Shown here: positions 38,113-47,137 of the stretch, one piece after another
How the letters are laid out: each line of letters opens with the position of its first letter
Position numbering within the stretch: the first letter of the stretch is position 1
Source: Rhodopseudomonas sp. BR0M22
Lineage (GTDB): Bacteria; Pseudomonadota; Alphaproteobacteria; Rhizobiales; Xanthobacteraceae
Direction: 5' to 3'
DNA length: 64,000 nucleotides
Assembly: GCF_010907035.1 (NCBI RefSeq)
Contig: NZ_QUMK01000003.1
Span: forward strand, 1-64,000
Made by a program: the position numbers and the translations under genes
The notes under the pieces: generated by a model
Seen by the model: the letters and a program-made list of their open reading frames with translations, nothing else
Databases searched by the model: none
Told to the model about the DNA's origin: nothing

Positions 38113-40104
38113 TCAGCTCCTGTCGAGATCTTCCACCACTTTCGTCAGGGTCTGTCTGACCTCGGCACGGTCCGCCGTGCCGGTGTCGATGAACAGTTGC
38201 ATCCCCGGCAATTCCTTGCGGATCACTTCGGTCGAAGCGGCCGCCTTCAAGCCGCGCACCGCATAGGATCGCAAGGGCTCGTCGAAGCCTTTCACGGTGA
38301 GAGCCGGGCGTTCCTCGGCGTCGATCAGGTCGTTGACCAACGACCAGGTCGCGTGCGAGATCAGGATCGAACCGGGCTCGCAGCTCTGTTCGAGCCGCGA
38401 GGTCAGATTCACGGCGCCGCCGACGATGGTGTAGTCCATCCGATCCGGGCTGCCGAAGTTCCCGACGGTGCAGAAGCCGGTGTTGATGCCGATGCGGACC
38501 TGGAATGGACGCTCGGCGCCGGTGTCGATCCACTCCATTTCGAGCTGTCTCAGCTTCGCCTGCATTTCGATCGCCATCATCACGCAAGCGACCGCGTCCT
38601 CCTTGACGCCGCGGCTCTCCGGATCGCCGAAGAAGGCGAGCACGGCGTCGCCGACGTATTTGTCGATGGTGGCTCCGTGCTTGAGCGCGATCTGCGCCAT
38701 TTCGGCGAGATAGCGGTTGAGCATCGCGGTGAGATCTTCCGACTCCAGCTTGTCGGTGGTGGCGGTGAAGTTGGCGATGTCGGACAGGAAGATCGTCAGC
38801 TTCTTGCGCTTGGAAGCGATCTCGGCGACCTGATGGCCGCTGAAGATCGAGGAGTAGACCTGCGGCGACAGATACTTCGACAGCGCCGCCGACAACCCTT
38901 CGAGACTGCGGTTGCGGGTCTCCAGTTCCTCGGTGCGCTGCTTCACCATCGAGTCGAGATATTCTTCGCGCGCGGCGACCTGTCCGGCCATGCCGGTAAA
39001 CACCCGTGCGAGCTGGCCGAGCTCGTCGCTGCGCTCCGCTACAGGAGCGAGCTGCGCCGGATCGAACTTCTGCGTTTCCAGTGCGGCAGCGGCGCGGGTG
39101 ATCTGGCGCAGCGGCGCCGACTGATAACGGGCGACGCCGATCGACAGCAGAATGCCGAGTGCGGCGATCGCGGACGCGGTCGCTGCGGCGATCTCGACCT
39201 GGTTCTGCACCGTGGCCCACACCCGGTTCATCGGCAGGCGAACCAGGGCGGCACCGACGATCTCCTTCTGATCGTTGCGCACCGGCGCGATGACGCTCAG
39301 ATTCTCGCGGCTCTCGACATGGCGGACCTGACCGTCGGCGATCACCAAGCGGACCGGGCCGAGTTCGGCCTCGTTGGGACCGTCGCGTCGGTTGGTCGCT
39401 CCGTAAACGCCGGGACCGACCAGCGCGTCGAGTTTCCGGTCGAACACCCACACCGCGTCGATATCGCGGTCTGCCAGCAGGTTCTGGACCGTGCGCGGCA
39501 AGCCGATCTTCATCGTCAGCTGCTGCAGGAATTTTGCGTCGCGCCCGACCTGGATGATGCGCGGCTTGTCGACGCCGCCGACGCCGACATATTTGAAATG
39601 CTGATTGTCGATGTCGCGCTTGCGGGCGTCCTGTTCGACCACCTTCTTCTTGCCGGTGAGCAGATCATAGAAGGCATAGGCCTGCGGCTGGAGCTGCGGC
39701 GAATTGCTGAAGGTGAAATCGACGTCCGGCAGGCTGTGCAGATAAGCGTGGCCTTTCTGGTCGGTGATCCAGATCTCGTCGAGCGTGGTCTGGTCGGTAA
39801 TCGACTGGAGTCGGCGATTGATTTCGTCCGGTGTCATCCCGGCGCGTTCGGCTGCTTCCACGAAATGCCCGAGCAGGGTGCCTTCCGCCGCCATTTCTCC
39901 GGCGATGATGCCTTCGACCTCGGTGGGGATCGATGCGGCGAGGCTGGCGCTGCGCGCCAGCAGCCGCGCGACCTTTTCTCCCGACGCCTCGGCTTCCGTG
40001 ATGATCGCGCGCCGTGTGGTCCAGGTCAGCAGGGCCGCGGTCACGAGCGTGGCGCCGACCGTCAGCACCGTGACCAGCAGGACCAATCGTGTGGTGAATT
40101 TCAT
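38113..40104 (-). CDS. Membrane-bound class III adenylate cyclase with HAMP domain
   Basis: 663 residues from the ATG at 40104. Helix 1 is near residues 5-27, a periplasmic sensor of about 270 residues follows, helix 2 is near 300-321, then a HAMP segment (APLRQITRAAAALETQKFDP) and a coiled stalk lead into the cyclase domain. Catalytic residues are visible: metal aspartates in FLSDIANFT (about 441) and KYVGDAVLAFFG (about 485), base-contacting Lys in DKYVGD and Thr in DYTIVGG (about 557), and Asn/Arg in VNLTSRLE. The Lys/Thr pair fits subclass IIIb adenylate cyclases. It would make cAMP in response to an external signal. Confidence 0.9.
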   Translation of the reverse strand: MKFTTRLVLLVTVLTVGATLVTAALLTWTTRRAIITEAEASGEKVARLLARSASLAASIPTEVEGIIAGEMAAEGTLLGHFVEAAERAGMTPDEINRRLQSITDQTTLDEIWITDQKGHAYLHSLPDVDFTFSNSPQLQPQAYAFYDLLTGKKKVVEQDARKRDIDNQHFKYVGVGGVDKPRIIQVGRDAKFLQQLTMKIGLPRTVQNLLADRDIDAVWVFDRKLDALVGPGVYGATNRRDGPNEAELGPVRLVIADGQVRHVESRENLSVIAPVRNDQKEIVGAALVRLPMNRVWATVQNQVEIAAATASAIAALGILLSIGVARYQSAPLRQITRAAAALETQKFDPAQLAPVAERSDELGQLARVFTGMAGQVAAREEYLDSMVKQRTEELETRNRSLEGLSAALSKYLSPQVYSSIFSGHQVAEIASKRKKLTIFLSDIANFTATTDKLESEDLTAMLNRYLAEMAQIALKHGATIDKYVGDAVLAFFGDPESRGVKEDAVACVMMAIEMQAKLRQLEMEWIDTGAERPFQVRIGINTGFCTVGNFGSPDRMDYTIVGGAVNLTSRLEQSCEPGSILISHATWSLVNDLIDAEERPALTVKGFDEPLRSYAVRGLKAAASTEVIRKELPGMQLFIDTGTADRAEVRQTLTKVVEDLDRS

Positions 40105-40422
40105 GGAAGAACCTGTGCTTGCCGCCCAAAGGACGGTGTCGCGATGCGGAGAGACGCGGAGCGCTTGGCGGTAGCCGCGAGGCGGCTGGCTCATGCTGCG
40201 ACGAGGGAACTATCGTCAGGGACTGATCGCGCTGTCAACAGACCGCGCTCGGCACCTCGCGAGCATTGCGGTCCGTCAAACAAATGAGGTGTCTGAGTGA
40301 TTAGCGGCTTGGTCGAAAGGCGAGGGAGGCGGAACGCCGGCCGGAGGCAAGCGCCCGCCTGACCGCCGCGAACATCACCGATCCGGGGCGGAGTTGCCGA
40401 CAGGAGCGCTTTGCGATGGGTC

Positions 40423-41088
40423 TTACGGAGCGGTGATGGCTCGCGATGTCGAGGACGCCGACGCGGTGTAGTATCGGACGAACATATCGATACTGGCGCG
40501 GACCAGAGCTCGACTCTGCTCTGTGGACTTTGGCGAAAGAGCGAGGGCGCTCCTCAACTCCATGTCTCCGCTGACCAGAAAGATGAATTGTTCGGCTGCA
40601 GCTTCCAGGTTCGGGATCTGCAGTTTGCCGGCCTCGCAGAGCCTTTGCAGGTAAGCAGAGGTGTCGCGGATTGCGGCTCCCGGGCCTTCTTCGAAGAAGA
40701 TCTGCGCAAGGCGCGGAAAACGCACTGCGACAGGTACGATGATCCTGTAGAGGGCAGGCGCGTCGTTCTCGGTGAAAATCGACCGCAGGTTGTTCGCCAA
40801 CTTCTCCAATTCGTCTGCCCAAGCCTCCGCGTCTGGGTCCGGCCGATACAAACTGGCGCCGATCGCCTGGCATTCGAACCGGATCAACGCTGCGAACAGA
40901 TCCTCTTTGTTCTCGAAATGCGCGTAGAGCGTTGCCTTCGACACCGCGGCCTGGCGTGCGATCGCGTCCATCGACGAGGCGTCAAAGCCGGAGTCCAGAA
41001 ACACAACTCGCGCCGCGTCCAATATCTGCTGGGCCTTGGGACGCATCTGCCGGGCCGTACTTGCTCGGTCCGAAGCGGCAATGCTCAT
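40423..41088 (-). CDS. TetR/AcrR-family regulator of the downstream RND operon
   Basis: 221 residues; GAGGGA precedes the ATG. Helix-turn-helix near residues 20-65: QQILDAARVVFLDSGFDASS, AIARQAAVSKATLYAHFENKEDLF. The C-terminal domain looks like the AefR/TetR_C_7 type (LGRLAQIFFEEGPGAAI-like, here FPRLAQIFFEEGPGAAIRDT). It faces the outer-membrane factor gene across 114 bases that contain two copies of one operator-like sequence, so it probably represses both directions. Confidence 0.89.
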   Translation of the reverse strand: MSIAASDRASTARQMRPKAQQILDAARVVFLDSGFDASSMDAIARQAAVSKATLYAHFENKEDLFAALIRFECQAIGASLYRPDPDAEAWADELEKLANNLRSIFTENDAPALYRIIVPVAVRFPRLAQIFFEEGPGAAIRDTSAYLQRLCEAGKLQIPNLEAAAEQFIFLVSGDMELRSALALSPKSTEQSRALVRASIDMFVRYYTASASSTSRAITAP

Positions 41089-41105
41089 TGCGTTCCCTCT
41101 ACGAA

Positions 41106-41130
41106 ATTGAACTGAACGGTTTGGTTCATA
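41106..41130. promoter_or_regulatory. Operator copy 1 upstream of the second RND operon
   Basis: Contains GAACTGAACGGTTTGGTTC, with GAAC/GTTC inverted ends. The first fourteen or so bases (ATTGAACTG-ACGGTTT) recur at 41163, exactly 57 bases on. It is 17 bases from the TetR start, inside the regulator's leader. Confidence 0.65.
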
Positions 41131-41162
41131 TTGACTCCCTGATCAGGTCCGTCCTACGGTAT

Positions 41163-41186
41163 ATTGAACTGTACGGTTTAGTTTGA
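41163..41186. promoter_or_regulatory. Operator copy 2 upstream of the second RND operon
   Basis: ATTGAACTGTACGGTTTAGT with inner near-palindrome AACTGTACGGTT. A TTGACT hexamer (41131-41136) lies between the two copies. It ends 16 bases before the outer-membrane factor ATG. Confidence 0.65.
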
Positions 41187-41202
41187 AAAAGCCACACCCG
41201 CC

Positions 41203-42741
41203 ATGATTCTAAAGAAGCAATACGCTACAGCGTTATGGGGGTGGGTGCTCAGGGTAACCGGTACGGCCTCGCTGTTTGCGCTGGCCGGATGCATGGTCGG
41301 GCCTGACTTCGTTCCGCTGGAGCCGCCCGCCGTCGGCGGCTACGTGCGCGAAGGCAAGCTGCCGCCGACCGCGATGGCGGACACGCATGCCGGAGAAGCG
41401 CAAATCTTCCGCCCTGGACGGGACCTTCCCGGCGATTGGTGGTCGGTGTTTCACAATCGGCAGATCAACGAGTTCGTCGCCGAAGCGATCCAGAACCATC
41501 CGGATATTGCTGCCGCCCAGGCCGCCCTGCGGGCGGCACGCGAGAACGTGTTGGCGGAGCAGGGGGCGTTGTTGCCGAAAGTCTCAGCCGGCAGCAGCGT
41601 CACCCGCGAACGGGTGTCTTCCGCCACAACCGGTCAGAATGGCCCCGGCAGCCTGTTCAACCTGTACAACGCCAATGTCAGCGTGAGTTACGCGCTGGAT
41701 ATCTGGGGCGGCACGCGCCGCCAGATCGAGTCGTTGCAGGCGCAGGCCGACTATCAGCGGTTCCAGCTCGAAGCGAGCTATCTCAGCCTCACTGCGAATG
41801 TCGTCACCGCGGCGATCAACGACGCGTCGCTTCGCGCGCAGATCGAAGCAACCAACGACATCATCAAGTCCGAGAACGAGCAGCTCGTCCTGATCCAGCG
41901 ACAATTCGATCTCGGCGCCGTGGCTCGTTCCGACGTGTTGTCGCAACAATCGACGCTGGCACAGACACAGGCCACTTTGCCGCCGCTGGAGAAGCAGCTC
42001 GCGCAGCAACGCAGCCAGCTGATGGCCTATCTCGGGCGTCTGCCCAGCCAGGATCGCGGCGAACACGTCAGCCTTGCGAGCCTCACGCTGCCGCGCAACC
42101 TTCCGGTCAGTGTGCCGTCGTCGCTGGTCCGCCAGCGTCCCGACATTGCCGCGGCGGAGGCTAGTCTGCACAAGGCCACCGCCACCGTCGGCGTCAATAT
42201 CGCCAACATGCTGCCCCAAGTGAATCTCAGCGGCAGCTACGGTGGCTCCAGTCTGACGCCGGACAAGCTGTTCTCGCCGAGTTCGATAGCCTGGAGTGCT
42301 GCGGCCAGCGCCGCCCAGACCGTGTTCGATGGTGGCACCTTGTTTCACGACAAGGAGGCGGCGATCGCGCTGCGCGAGCAGGCTTATGCGAATTACAAGA
42401 GCACGGTGATCACCGCATTCCAGAACGTGGCGGACTCGCTGCGTGCGATCCAGGCGGACGCCAAGACCCTGAAGGCGCAGCTCGCCTACGAGCGCGCCGC
42501 ACAGGACAATCTGAAGATCTCCCGTTCGCAGTATCTTTCCGGCGCTGTGACGTATCCCTCCGTGCTGACGGCGCAGCAGAACTATCAGCAAGCGGTCATC
42601 GCCCGCGTGAAAGCTCAGGCGGCGCGCTACAGCGACACGGCGGCCTTGTATCAGGCACTCGGCGGCGGCTGGTGGAACCGTATGGACCAGACCGCGCAGG
42701 CATTCCCCCGCACTGAAGCCGGCTTGCTACAGGGCAACTGA
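41203..42741 (+). CDS. RND efflux outer-membrane lipoprotein, NodT family
   Basis: 512 residues. Leader with lipobox (LFALAGCMVGPDF), then GDWWSVFHNRQINEFVAEAI, the start of the first TolC-like repeat. Two homologous halves follow with long helices such as ANVVTAAINDASLRAQIEAT and VITAFQNVADSLRAIQADAK, and the family segment SLVRQRPDIAAAEASLHKAT. It forms the outer-membrane exit duct of the pump encoded by the next two genes. First gene of a three-gene operon; the adaptor follows after 70 bases. Confidence 0.93.
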   Translation: MILKKQYATALWGWVLRVTGTASLFALAGCMVGPDFVPLEPPAVGGYVREGKLPPTAMADTHAGEAQIFRPGRDLPGDWWSVFHNRQINEFVAEAIQNHPDIAAAQAALRAARENVLAEQGALLPKVSAGSSVTRERVSSATTGQNGPGSLFNLYNANVSVSYALDIWGGTRRQIESLQAQADYQRFQLEASYLSLTANVVTAAINDASLRAQIEATNDIIKSENEQLVLIQRQFDLGAVARSDVLSQQSTLAQTQATLPPLEKQLAQQRSQLMAYLGRLPSQDRGEHVSLASLTLPRNLPVSVPSSLVRQRPDIAAAEASLHKATATVGVNIANMLPQVNLSGSYGGSSLTPDKLFSPSSIAWSAAASAAQTVFDGGTLFHDKEAAIALREQAYANYKSTVITAFQNVADSLRAIQADAKTLKAQLAYERAAQDNLKISRSQYLSGAVTYPSVLTAQQNYQQAVIARVKAQAARYSDTAALYQALGGGWWNRMDQTAQAFPRTEAGLLQGN

Positions 42742-42811
42742 TCGGAACGACCGTGAGCTCGGGCATCGCGCTCGGCGGCTCGCCGTTCGCCCGCGGACAG
42801 GAGATACATCG

Positions 42812-43933
42812 ATGAAGAAACGCATGATCATCATGCTGGCAGCCGTCGGCCTGATCTTCGGCGCTCTGTACGGCTTCCAGACCTTCAAGGCGAGCATGAT
42901 CAAACAGGCGCTCGCTTCGCTGCGCGATCCGCCGCAAACGGTCGCCACGGCGCAGGCCACGGTCATGCCTTGGCAGACCACCATCAAGGCGGTGGGCAGC
43001 GTGCGCGCGGAAAAAGGAGCGGATCTGGCGCTGGAGAGCGCCGGCACCGTGACGGAGTTGAACTTCAAGTCCGGCGACGACGTTCGGGCAGGCCAGGTAT
43101 TGCTGCGGCTGCGCGCCGATGAGGACATCTCCAACCTCGAGGCGCTGAAGGCGACTGCGGATCTCAATGGCATCGTCCTCAAGCGCGACCAGGAGCAGAT
43201 CAAGATCCACGCCGTCAGTCAGGCGACTCTGGACAGCGACGTCGCCAACCTGAAGAAGGCCATCGCGCAAGTCGAGCAGCAGCAGGCGGTGGTCAACAAG
43301 AAGATCCTGACCGCCCCCTTCTCAGGGCGGCTCGGAATTCGCTCGGTCGATCTCGGACAGTACCTCGGCGCCGGGACCACGGTCGTCACGCTGCAGTCGC
43401 TCGATCCGGTGTTCATCGACTTCTATCTGCCGCAGCAGGCGATCGCCAACATCAAGTCCGGGCAGGGCGTCAAGGCGCGGGTGGATACTTACCCAAAAGA
43501 TGCTTTCGACGGGAAGATCACGGCCATCAATCCGAAGGTCGACAGCACCTCACGTAACGTGCAGGTCCGTGCCGAATTCGCCAATGCCGACCACCGGCTG
43601 GTGCCCGGCATGTTTGCGACGGTCGAGATCCTGATCGGCGATCCAGCCGAACTGGTGACGCTGCCGCAGACCGCGATCACCGAAAATCCGTATGGCGACA
43701 TCGTCTTTCTGGTCGAGAAGAAGGATGGCTCGAGCACCGGGCTGGCCGTCAAGCAGGTGTTCGTCAAGACCGGGGAGACGCGCGGCGACCAGATCGCCGT
43801 GACCTCCGGCGTGCAGCCCGGCGATCAGGTCGTGATTGCCGGACAGATGAAACTGCACAACGGCTCTCAGGTGAAAGTGAACAACGCCGTCGTTCCGACC
43901 GACGACGCCAATCCCACGATCGTCGATCGCTGA
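42812..43933 (+). CDS. RND efflux periplasmic adaptor (MexH/AcrA-like)
   Basis: 373 residues. N-terminal membrane anchor MIIMLAAVGLIFGALYGF without a lipobox. Domains in order: TTIKAVGSVRAEKGADLALE start strand, lipoyl half GTVTELNFKSGDDVRAGQVL, a rather short coiled hairpin, second lipoyl half APFSGRLGIRSVDLGQYLGA, the barrel with SLDPVFIDFYLPQQAIANI, and a membrane-proximal domain ending NGSQVKVNNAV. It would connect the RND permease that follows 11 bases later with the NodT-type channel. Confidence 0.92.
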   Translation: MKKRMIIMLAAVGLIFGALYGFQTFKASMIKQALASLRDPPQTVATAQATVMPWQTTIKAVGSVRAEKGADLALESAGTVTELNFKSGDDVRAGQVLLRLRADEDISNLEALKATADLNGIVLKRDQEQIKIHAVSQATLDSDVANLKKAIAQVEQQQAVVNKKILTAPFSGRLGIRSVDLGQYLGAGTTVVTLQSLDPVFIDFYLPQQAIANIKSGQGVKARVDTYPKDAFDGKITAINPKVDSTSRNVQVRAEFANADHRLVPGMFATVEILIGDPAELVTLPQTAITENPYGDIVFLVEKKDGSSTGLAVKQVFVKTGETRGDQIAVTSGVQPGDQVVIAGQMKLHNGSQVKVNNAVVPTDDANPTIVDR

Positions 43934-43944
43934 GCGGGGCTCCC

Positions 43945-46900
43945 ATGTCGTCCTTCACCGACATCTTCATCCGCCGGCCGGTTCTATCGATCGTCGTCAG
44001 CCTGTTGATTCTCGTGCTCGGGCTGCGCGCGATGAGTGGGATGCCGATCCTGCAATATCCGCGGACGCAGAATGCGATCGTCACGGTGACGACGAGTTAC
44101 CCGGGAGCCGATCCGGACGTCGTCGCCGGTTTCATCACGCAGCCTCTGGAGAACGCGGTCGCGCAGGCGAACGGCATCGACTACATGACGTCGACCAGCA
44201 CGACCGGGACCAGCACGATCACCGTCAATCTGCGGCTCAACTACGACACCGGCAAGGCTCTGACCGAGATCAATACCAAGGTCAACTCGGTGCTCAATCA
44301 GCTGCCGTCGGGAACGCAGCAGCCGGTGCTGAGCGTCAAGGTCGGGCAGACCATCGATTCGATGTACATCGGATTCCGCAGCGACGTGATCGCCAGCAAT
44401 CAGATCACGGATTATCTGCTGCGCGTGGTGCAGCCGAAACTGCAGGCGGTGGAGGGCGTGCAAACGGCCGAACTGCTCGGCGCCAAGACCTTCGCGATGC
44501 GCGCCTGGCTCGATCCGGTCCGGCTCGCTGCCTATGGCGTCACGGCGAGCGAAGTCGCCACCGCGCTGACCAACAACGACTACATCGCAAGCCTCGGCAA
44601 CACCAAGGGCCAGATGGTGCAGGTCAATCTGACGGCCTCGACCAGCCTGCACAGCGTCGACGAGTTCAAGAAGCTGATCGTCAAGCAAGTCAATGGCGCG
44701 ATCGTTCGTCTGCAGGACGTCGCCAACGTCACGCTCGGCGCGGACGATTACGAATCCGCGACGATGTTCAACGGACGCCAGTCCGTCTATATCGGAATTC
44801 AGATCGCGCCGACCGCCAATCTGCTCGACGTCATCAAGGGCGTGCGCGCCGCGCTGCCTGGGATCGAGCAGCAATTGCCCAATGGGCTGACGATGGGAGT
44901 GATCTACGACAGCTCCGAATTCGTCAACAGCTCGATCGATGAGGTGATCCACACGCTGGTGGAGGCGTTGGCGATCGTCACGCTGGTGGTGTTCGCGTTC
45001 CTCGGCTCGTGGCGCTCGGTGCTGATTCCGGTGATCGCGATTCCGCTGTCGCTGATCGGCACCTTCCTGATGATGCTGGTGTTCGGGTTCAGCATCAACC
45101 TGTTGACGCTGCTGGCGCTGGTGCTCGCCATCGGCCTCGTGGTCGACGACGCCATCATCGTTGTCGAGAGCGTCAATCACCATATGGAAGAGGGAATGAC
45201 GGCGCGTCAGGCGGCGTTCGCTGCGGCCCGCCAACTCGCCAACCCGATCATCGCGATGACGGTCGTGCTGATCGCCGTCTATGTTCCGATCGGATTCCAG
45301 GGAGGCCTCACCGGGGCGCTGTTCACCGAATTCGCCTTCACGCTGGTGGGTGCGGTGACGATCTCGGCGATTGTCGCGCTGACGCTGACGCCGATGATGT
45401 CGGCGCACATGCTCAGGCCGGTGGACCATGCCGGCGGAGACCTCGAGTCGCGGATGGTGCTCGCGGTTGACAAGGTGATGGGGCGAGTGACCGCCGCGTA
45501 TTCCAGATCCCTCGCCGGCGCGTTGAACTATCTGCCGGTCGTTGCGGTGTTTGCCGGTCTGGTGCTGTGTAGCGTGTATTGGCTTTACACCTCGTCGCAG
45601 AGCGAGCTGGCGCCCGAAGAAGATCAAGGCATCATCCTGGCGCAGAGCGTATCCGCGCCGGATGCGACGCTGCAGCAGAAGCTGCTGTACACCAAACAGG
45701 CTTACGAGACGTTCAAGAAGCATCCGGAAACGGAAGCTGTGTTCCAGGTCGAGGCGCAGAGCACCAGCATCGCCGGATGGGTGCTGAAGCCCTGGGATCA
45801 GCGCAAGGCGACCACGAAAACGCTGCAGCCTATGATCCAGCAGGAGCTGAACGAGGTCGCCGGTCAGAAGATCGTCGCTTTCCAACAATCGCCGCTGCCG
45901 GGGTCGAACGGTCTGCCGATGCAGGTGGTGATCGGCACATCCGAAGGGTTCGACAAGCTCAACGGCGTCGCCGACAAATTCATGCAGGACGCGTTGAACA
46001 CGGGCCTGTTCATCTTTCTCAACAACGACCTGAAAATCGATCAGCCGCGGGCGTCGGTCGTCATCGATCGCGAGAAGACGTCGCTGCTCGGGCTCAAGAT
46101 GAGCGACGTCGGTGCGGCGTTGTCGAGCCTCCTCGGAGGCGGCTATGTGAACTATTTCAGCCTCGACGGACGGTCCTACAAGGTGATTCCGCAGGTCAAG
46201 CAGGAGGCGAGGCTGAACACCGATCAGGTGCTCGACTATTATATCCGCGCCTCCGACAACACGATGGTGCCGCTGTCGACCGTTGCGAGCATCCAGAAGA
46301 AGACCGTTCCGGAATCGCTCAACCACTTCCAGCAGGTCAATGCTGCCACGATCTCCGGCGTCGTCGCACCGGGAGTGACGACCGGCGATGCGATCACGGC
46401 CCTCAAGGATCTCGCCAAGCAGACCTTGCCCGCGGGCTATACGATCGACTTCGGCGGCGCGTCGCGGCAATACGTTCAGGAAAGCGGCGGCTTCGTCACG
46501 ACCTTCGCGTTTGCGCTGATCGTCATTTTTCTGTCTCTGGCGGCGCTGTTCAACAGCTTCCGCGATCCGGTCGTGATCCTGCTGTCGGTTCCGATGTCGC
46601 TCGCTGGCGCGCTGATCTTCATCAGCCTTGGGCTCGGCGGAGCCAGTATCAACATCTATACCCAGGTCGGCCTGACCACGCTGATGGGCCTGATCAGTAA
46701 GCACGGCATCCTGATGTTGGAAGTGGCGAACGAGGAGCAGGTTGCCGGCAAATCCAAGCGCGATGCCATCATCGCAGCGGCGACGCTGCGTCTTCGGCCG
46801 ATCCTGATGACGACGGCTGCGAGGGTGCTCGGTGTTGTCCCGCTGATCATCGCCTCCGGGGCGGGGGCGGCTGCCCGCTACAATCTGGGTCTGGTGATTG

Positions 46901-47028
46901 GCACCGGGCTCGCGATCGGAACCTTGTTCACGCTCTACGTGGTGCCGGCCGCTTATGTGCTGATGGCCAAAACTCATGCGGCCGAGGCGGATCAGGGCGC
47001 TGCCGAACCTGCGCCGCATCAGGCGTGA
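43945..47028 (+). CDS. RND-family multidrug efflux permease (HAE1 type)
   Basis: 1027 residues. It opens SSFTDIFIRRPVLSIVVSLL, the usual HAE1 beginning. The helix IV proton-relay motif is GLVVDDAIIVVESVNHHMEEG, with TVVLIAVYVPIGFQGGLTG after it, and the second half has GLISKHGILMLEVANEEQ. Two large periplasmic loops form the substrate porter. Twelve helices are expected. Sequence style resembles the MexI/MdtB-like group. Last gene of the operon; dusA starts 109 bases later on the same strand with no clear terminator in between. Confidence 0.94.
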   Translation: MSSFTDIFIRRPVLSIVVSLLILVLGLRAMSGMPILQYPRTQNAIVTVTTSYPGADPDVVAGFITQPLENAVAQANGIDYMTSTSTTGTSTITVNLRLNYDTGKALTEINTKVNSVLNQLPSGTQQPVLSVKVGQTIDSMYIGFRSDVIASNQITDYLLRVVQPKLQAVEGVQTAELLGAKTFAMRAWLDPVRLAAYGVTASEVATALTNNDYIASLGNTKGQMVQVNLTASTSLHSVDEFKKLIVKQVNGAIVRLQDVANVTLGADDYESATMFNGRQSVYIGIQIAPTANLLDVIKGVRAALPGIEQQLPNGLTMGVIYDSSEFVNSSIDEVIHTLVEALAIVTLVVFAFLGSWRSVLIPVIAIPLSLIGTFLMMLVFGFSINLLTLLALVLAIGLVVDDAIIVVESVNHHMEEGMTARQAAFAAARQLANPIIAMTVVLIAVYVPIGFQGGLTGALFTEFAFTLVGAVTISAIVALTLTPMMSAHMLRPVDHAGGDLESRMVLAVDKVMGRVTAAYSRSLAGALNYLPVVAVFAGLVLCSVYWLYTSSQSELAPEEDQGIILAQSVSAPDATLQQKLLYTKQAYETFKKHPETEAVFQVEAQSTSIAGWVLKPWDQRKATTKTLQPMIQQELNEVAGQKIVAFQQSPLPGSNGLPMQVVIGTSEGFDKLNGVADKFMQDALNTGLFIFLNNDLKIDQPRASVVIDREKTSLLGLKMSDVGAALSSLLGGGYVNYFSLDGRSYKVIPQVKQEARLNTDQVLDYYIRASDNTMVPLSTVASIQKKTVPESLNHFQQVNAATISGVVAPGVTTGDAITALKDLAKQTLPAGYTIDFGGASRQYVQESGGFVTTFAFALIVIFLSLAALFNSFRDPVVILLSVPMSLAGALIFISLGLGGASINIYTQVGLTTLMGLISKHGILMLEVANEEQVAGKSKRDAIIAAATLRLRPILMTTAARVLGVVPLIIASGAGAAARYNLGLVIGTGLAIGTLFTLYVVPAAYVLMAKTHAAEADQGAAEPAPHQA

Positions 47029-47137
47029 ACGAAAGGCGGGCGCTGCCCCAGGACGGTCCCAAGGATACAAAAATCAGCCGAGATCGCGTAAGACGACGGA
47101 GGACGATGTATCGAAACCCGAGCTGCGCTGAAAATCC

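Noticed and set aside
43984-47070. A 1028-codon open frame antisense to the second RND permease
   Set aside because: Same shadow pattern as the other permease; no ribosome site or recognisable motif.
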